Of a stretch of 64,000 nucleotides of DNA, positions 58,896 to 64,000 are shown in pieces. Below the pieces are notes generated by a model. It did no database searches. It worked only from the letters and a program-made list of their open reading frames with translations, and had not been told where the DNA came from. Origin of the DNA: Cornus controversa (taxonomy: Eukaryota; Streptophyta; Magnoliopsida; Cornales; Cornaceae). Made by a program: the position numbers and the translations under genes. The stretch's first letter is position 1; the number at the start of each line of letters is the position of its first letter. Location of the stretch: positions 32,312,336 to 32,376,335 of the forward strand of contig CM048849.1 of assembly GCA_026545225.1 (NCBI GenBank), given 5' to 3'.

Positions 58896-59420
58896 GGTCA
58901 CTTTATTGTCCCTTTGGGGTCCCTTAGTGCCCTTCGGGGTCACTTTATTGTCCCTTCGAGGTCCCTTAGTGCACTTTGGTGTCACTTTATTGTCCCTTCA
59001 GAGTCCTTTAGTGCACTTCGGTGTCACTTTATTGTCCCTTCGGGGTCCCTTAGTGCACTTCGGTGTCACTTTATTGTCCCTTCGGAGTCCTTTAGTGCAC
59101 TTCGGTGTCATTTTATTGTCCCTTTGGGTCCCTTATTGTACTTCGGTGTCACTTTATCGTCCTTTCGGGGTCCCTTAGTGCACTTCGGTGTCATTTTATT
59201 ATCCCTTCAGGGTCCTTTAGTGCACTTCAAGGTCACTTTATCGTCCATTCGGGGTCCCTTAGTGCACTTCGGTGTCACTTTATTGTCCCTTTGGGGTCCC
59301 TTAGTAACCTTCGGGGTCACTTTATCGTCCATTTGGGGTCCCTTAGTGCACTTCGGTGTCACTTTATTGTCCCTTCGGGGTCCCTTAATGCCCTTCGGGG
59401 TCACTTTATCGTCCCTTTGG
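58896..59420. repeat. Minisatellite, 42-bp unit, about 12 copies
   Basis: The unit is close to cactttattgtcccttcgggg followed by tcccttagtgcacttcggtgt. Variation is mostly point changes such as ttcggag/ttcgggg. As 42 is divisible by three, all plus frames stay open across the array, giving artefactual long open frames. Confidence 0.95.
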
Positions 59421-59554
59421 TGGTAGGCTAAGTCACCACGATGCAACAGACGTCGTCAATATCTTGATAGTAGACCAAGTCACCACTGTGCGACAAACAT
59501 CAATATCTTGGCGGTAGGCCAGGTCACCCAACTCTTCTCTTACAAGCTTCGATT

Positions 59555-59900
59555 TTTTTTTCATGTAGATAGTTTATACTCGTGTCATGAGTGTTTTTTT
59601 TTTGTAAACAGTTTATACTCGTATCAAGGAGTGTCATTTTTTTTTGGTAGACAGTTAATTTATACTCGTGTCAAGGAGTATTTTTTTTGTAGACAATTTG
59701 TACTCGTATCAAGGAGTATCATTTTTTTTTTTTTGGTAGATAGTTTATACTCGTGACAAGGAGTGTTTTTTTTTTTTTTGGTAGACAGTTTATACTCGTG
59801 TAAATGAGTATCTTTTTTTTTGGGTAGACAGTTTATACTTGTGTCAAGGAGTGTCATTTTTTTTAAACAGTTTATACTCGTGTCATAGAGTATCATCGAT
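59555..59900. repeat. Minisatellite, ~45-bp unit, about 8 copies
   Basis: The unit contains gtagacagtttatactcgtgtcaaggagt followed by a T run of 8-13 bases. Length variation lies mostly in the T run. Confidence 0.9.
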
Positions 59901-60149
59901 AGTTTAGGCTCGTATCAGGGAGCACTTTAGCTTTAATTAGTCTTCAACTTTGTAAGACTCAGAAGACAATCCAAGCTTGTGTTGAAAGGTGTGAATGAGC
60001 TCGGCGTCAATTTGGAGATTATTCTTACTTTGTTTCTTCATTATACTCTTCTTGTACTTGAAAAGAAACATCTTCTTCGAACTCGTCTCCCCACCCAAAA
60101 GGAAGAGGTATTTCATTCATCATGGTCCATGTAGGAGAATTGACCTCAT

Positions 60150-62095
60150 CTAGTATACTTTGATTCCACTGTGAGATTCGATCCAGAAAACTTCTTCGGG
60201 CTTTGGTCCCCACACTTTTCCTTCCTCTAGTCTTTTGATTTTTTGAGCATGTCGTTCCATCTGGGATTGTAGATGATTTTGTTCTTGTTCCTCACTTTCT
60301 TCTTTGAGACCTTCGTTTCGCTGATTGTTAGAGACAGTTCGAGAATGTGACTCTTGAGACATCACTCGTATGTTTCTAGACAATAATTCTTGTGAGATCC
60401 TTGTAAGATTATTCTCATCATGAACTTTCTTTTTTGGTCTGCATGTGAACACAATTTTTTGATCATTTCTATTTAAAGTTGTTTGAGGAGAGCTTGAATG
60501 AGCTTTGTATGGAGGGCTTGCCTCCTGTCTGTCCAGTCTTCTACTAATGTTTTCTTGACTCAATATTTTATAATTGAGAACTTTCAGAGAAGTTACTGAA
60601 GCAACATGATATATTTCTTGATATAAGTCTTTAGAGATGACGCTTGTAACATACAATGTACCTATTTCATCGTCCGAGTTAGAAAGTATTTTGTCTTCTT
60701 CTTCAGACTTAATCCCCTCGTCTTTAAGATAGTTATAAAACATATTGGAAAAGGCAAGAGCCTTTATACCACGACTCGTTATGCTGAGCTCCATATCATG
60801 GGCACGAGTAACCAGCTCTTCAAATGTACGAGGCTTAATTCCTTGCAGAATGTAGAGAAGCTCCCAGTGCATGCCTTGCATACACATTTCAACTACTGAG
60901 ACTTCGGAAAGGCAATCTTTGTAATCAAGACTTATAACTCACCAACGGTTGATATAGTTGACCACAAGCTCATCCTTTATTTATTTAGTGTTAGTGAGTT
61001 CTAACATGCTTACTATTCTGCGAGTACTGTAGAAGCGACTAAGAAACTCTCATTCCATCTACTCCGAACAGTCAATACTCCCAGCTTTGAGGTCTGTGTA
61101 CTAATCAAATATATTCCCTTTGAGGGAAAAAATAAATTGCTTGACTAAGAGGTCCCCTTCGGTGCCAGCGTTATTGCAGGTCTCCACAAAATGTGCAACA
61201 TATTGTTTGGGATTGCCTCTTCCATCAAATTGTTGAAACTTTGGCGGTTGATTTCCCACTGGAGTTTTTAAGCTGTCAATTTTTTCAGTGTAGGGTTTTG
61301 AGTACATGAGAGTACTTTGAGGGGCGCTGCTATATTGTGCTCGGATTGTGTTCGTTATTATATGCTGCAATTATTGGACAGACAGCAAAGCGACTGGCGA
61401 AGAAGGGTTAGTTTCATCAGCCATGTGTCCTGACGCCAATGTATGACAACGATATTTTGATTGGGCACCTTGAAGAGATAAATTTGAAGTATTCGTAGGC
61501 AGATGTGTTGACTTGTTAGGATTTTAGATTTTAAGATTACTCATTAGCGCGGTGATCTGCAAGTCTTTTCTTCAATAGTCTTTGTGAGGTTTTCGATTGC
61601 GCGCGCCATCACTACCAGTTGGTCTTCCACCGAGGTTGTTCCAGTCATCATAGCCGCAACAACATTCGAATAGGAAAAACCTTTAGGGTCAACATTCTTT
61701 GAGGTGACCAATTGTTCTGAAATCTCTACTAACAACTTCAAGAGCGAACCAATGCTATAGTTCACATCAGAGACAGAGTGGGGTGAATGTGGTGGCGTCG
61801 ATCTTTCTGAAACAATATCAGAATTATTTGCCCCCTGATGATCAATGGAGTTAACATGTTTAGTTTGCACATCCATTGGTTTAGCAGGATTGGTTTTCAC
61901 CAAATCTTGCTGATTCTTGAGCGAAGCAATTGCTTTAGTCTTGTTACGCGTCATAGGACCTGCTGAGGTGTTGTTGGTACTTGACAGGTTTCTAGTGTTA
62001 TTATCACTACTTACGACAACTTTGGTGTTAGCCATTGCAGTAGCGATTTCTTTTGAGGTTTTCTTATTTGTCGTCTGAACCTTGGGAGGAGCCAT
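60150..62095 (-). pseudogene. Ty3/gypsy gag remnants
   Basis: The minus strand carries an N-terminal region opening MAPPKVQTTNKKTSKEIA near 62,095. A central capsid-like part contains PPKFQQFDGRGNPKQYVAHF (about 61,250), and a distal part contains MHWELLYILQGIKPRTFEEL (about 60,850). These match the gag of a common plant Ty3/gypsy group. The region is broken in several places and has no pol beyond it. Confidence 0.8.
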
Positions 62096-62181
62096 AGATT
62101 TTAATGAATAGAGTTTTGGATGTATGATGTAGGAGACAAAGATGAGAGGCAGAGATGGTCCAACCGGGCGTGCCAGAAATT

Positions 62182-63165
62182 TGTACACACAAATTTCGTG
62201 TCCAAAAATCTAGGAACGAAAATTAGTAACAAATAATTAATTTTATTAATGTCATAAAAATGGGTACAATTCTCTGCATATCTTTACAAAAGAAAGATAA
62301 ATTCCTCTGATTCGATCTCCTTGGTGATCCGACTTCAAGGGTTGCCAGAGCTTGATCTTGAATTGGATTGAAACTTTGGAGAAGAACGGCACGTGGATGA
62401 TGTGCTTATTGTTCTTCTCCTTCAGGATTTAGATGTTTTGGAGCTTTGGATTTTGAGTGAAGACTTCTGCAGAGTTTCAGCTTTTTGTGAGAGTCTTCTA
62501 GTTTCCTTTTTCTTTAGATTCAAGGGCTACTAGAGTTTGATCTTAAATCAGGTTGTTGAGAGTCCTCTTCAAGTGTTTGTTGTTGAAGAAAGTCGGTAAG
62601 ATTTTTTGATCAAGGGCTGAAGAAACTTGATCTCAAATCGTCTTATTGATGATTCTTTGAATTTGTTGAATCGTAGAAGAAGAACGACACGACTTTGAAT
62701 GTGCTTATTGTAGTTCTTCTTCAAAGCTTTGAAGGTTGGATGAACTTATGTCTTCAGATCTTCAAGTATTGATTAAAAGCAGAGTATGACAGAACTTCAG
62801 TAATCTATCAGAGTATTCCCTCCCCTCTTTACCCTCTACCTCTATTTATAGGCTTCTTGGAGGGGTAGATTTGTAACTTTCTTTTCTTCTGATAATTATC
62901 CTTTATGATAATTGTGATAATTATCCAATATATACATAATAATTATCTTTGATGATAATTTTATATATATATATATATTTAATTATCCATTTTCAAGTGG
63001 GTTTGGACGTTTTTAGACAATTTAGATCAACCAATGACTCATTTATTTGTGGTGGGTCTGATTTTTAAATTATCTGACTCATTGAGCCACATTCCAAAGT
63101 GGGCTAAACTAAAGATAAGCCCAAAATATATTTTGGGTCTATCATGTAATTTTTTATTGTCTATA
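62182..63165 (-). repeat. 5' LTR of the gag-only element
   Basis: It is 984 bp and pairs with 56,264-57,280. The primer-binding site follows on its left side in plus coordinates (about 62,165-62,177). Confidence 0.85.
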
Positions 63166-63170
63166 GAGTT

Positions 63171-64000
63171 ATTCCCTTCATTTATGTTTTTTTGCCCTTG
63201 ATTTCCTATATGCTTAGTAGTAGAATGAATTTCTGTAGTTGTAACTTGTAGATGAATAAGCATCTGCTTAGTGATTTACATCTCCTCCTTCACCTCATGC
63301 AACTCTTCATCAGACTTCTTTATACTCTCCAATGTCATTTTCATGGTCTCAGAATGACTAGATGCAGTCCCCTATGTATCTGATGTTGATGGACCTAACT
63401 TACATGTGTGAAGACGACCATTTCTTTCTTCTCCAAGAACTTGTGATAAGATGTCAACACAACCATTGTCAGTCCATGAGGCTTCTGGCTGTTATTTTTT
63501 TTTTTTCAATAATCTTGTCTGCATAATAATACACAAAGTTTTGTAATTAGATCAAAAGGCTATGTATATTTGAAGGTATATTGGTGAAAATAAATTATGA
63601 CAGATAAAATTACGTATACAATTGATGCAATTATCTACTCGCCTTCCAAAATGGGAAGTTGAGGATTCTAGTTCCCGTGGGGACAAAAACTGGATGTAGG
63701 TGTTATTTGCTAGGATTTTTTTTTGAAAAAAAAAAGAAAGAAGGAAAGAAAAGGAATACATATACAATAATCACTGTAGATGCGTCATCCATAGGCTTGC
63801 CATCATTTCGTGTACGGGTCAATATAAACATATCTGCTCAACTTGGTTCATCTCCATCGGGTCTCCTCTTACACTATTCTTAGTTCAGATAAAAAATGCA
63901 TTTCAAAATCTTTGTAAGATGATATAACTAAAATATGCCAAAGAATAATATACAATATTACCTCCTCATCACGTAACCGTGCAAAGCTCCTTGAACCTGT
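63171..64000 (-). pseudogene. CACTA Transposase_24-type exons, interrupted
   Basis: At the right edge an exon (63,962-64,000 and beyond) reads TGSRSFARLRDEE before a GTAAT donor; GSRSFARxRxEE is a signature of plant Ptta/En/Spm transposase-associated proteins. After an acceptor at 63,489-63,490 a second exon reads WTDNGCVDILSQVLGEERNGR and continues through ETMKMTLESIKKSDEELHEV and LIHLQVTTTEIHSTT. In-frame stops (after STSDT and after KEEM) indicate decay. The intron between the two holds a possible SINE. The gene is cut by the LTR element at 63,165. Confidence 0.6.
63610..63760 (+). mobile_element. Possible tRNA-derived SINE in the CACTA intron
   Basis: A B-box-like ggattctagttccc is followed by a short body and an A-rich tail. 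The flanks tacgtatacaattgatg and tacatatacaataatca could be a diverged target duplication. The A box is unclear. Confidence 0.35.

Larger units (their letters stand above)
56264..63165 (-). mobile_element. Gag-only LTR retrotransposon (TR-GAG-like) fossil, 6.9 kb
   Basis: The element is bounded by the exact target duplication GAGTT (56,259-56,263 and 63,166-63,170). The LTRs are 56,264-57,280 and 62,182-63,165, both starting TGTACACACAAATTTCG on the plus strand. Next to the right (5') LTR the minus strand reads TGGCACGCCCGG, the likely primer-binding site. A Ty3/gypsy gag region lies at about 60,150-62,095. No protease, reverse transcriptase or integrase is recognisable. The remaining 2.7 kb holds three tandem arrays and a polypyrimidine tract. 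By eye the LTRs differ at roughly 8% of their first 200 bases, so it is probably a few million years old. The gag region has several breaks. Confidence 0.85.
52972..64000 (-). mobile_element. CACTA (En/Spm) transposon, left end to beyond the window
   Basis: The left terminus is CACTACAACAAAATAAGG at 52,972, the hallmark CACTA inverted-repeat start. Subterminal motifs (tttagtggaaattttaactaccgc and relatives) lie at about 53,030-53,190. Minus-strand exons at 55,996-56,082 and 63,171-64,000 resemble plant Transposase_24 (Ptta/En/Spm) proteins. The other terminus is not in the window. Two LTR insertions (53,360-54,511 and 56,264-63,165) make up most of its length here. Confidence 0.7.

Noticed and set aside
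58750-59431. Repetitive protein-like frames of up to 188 codons
   Set aside because: They are explained by the 42-bp minisatellite, whose length is a multiple of three.

Overview
This is nuclear DNA of a flowering plant, almost certainly a eudicot. The host genes are plant-specific and intron-containing (a FRIGIDA-like gene, a plastid ferredoxin, an ankyrin-PGG membrane protein, a dead F-box gene). Plant-type LTR retrotransposons, TRIMs, CACTA, hAT, Mutator and PIF elements, LINEs and tRNA-derived SINEs fill the AT-rich space between them. I cannot name the species. All exon borders were read by eye from splice signals, reading phase and family likeness.

1-14,400: no intact host gene. A PIF-type MITE (403-866), a tandem array, a LINE tail and a SINE lead to an F-box/LRR pseudogene (3,956-4,891). 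A nested retrotransposon block follows. An internally deleted Ty3/gypsy chromovirus (5,818-10,608, target duplication CCACA) carries a solo TRIM LTR. A large solo LTR (10,754-14,383) carries a complete TRIM of the same family.

14,400-23,640: AT-rich sequence with Mutator-type MITEs (19,895-20,105 and 20,403-21,628) and a degraded hAT-like element.

23,675-33,361: the conserved gene pair. FRL4 (plus strand, three exons, 517 aa) converges on intronless FDC1 (minus strand, 153 aa). Two hAT-type elements with 8-bp target duplications lie between them. FRL4 belongs to the FRIGIDA-like family linked to flowering control; FDC1 is a plastid 2Fe-2S electron carrier.

33,400-39,600: a Mutator-type MITE and unassigned, probably repeat-derived sequence.

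39,628-50,584: an ankyrin-repeat/PGG membrane protein gene on the minus strand. Eight exons join in phase to 655 aa, and the start codon appears to be split by intron 1. Each of the four long introns holds a different transposon class: LINE, TRIM-like element, SINE and PIF-like MITE.

52,972-64,000: a CACTA (En/Spm) element with Transposase_24-type exons on the minus strand, running off the right edge. It is interrupted by a solo LTR (53,360-54,511) and by a 6.9-kb LTR element (56,264-63,165). The latter has gag but no recognisable pol, and its 3' internal region is made of tandem arrays and a polypyrimidine tract.

I saw no CRISPR array, rRNA gene, tRNA gene or organelle-derived block. The most unusual things are the chimeric LTR at 53,360-54,511, the repeat-built gag-only element, and the split-start ankyrin gene with a different transposon in each long intron.
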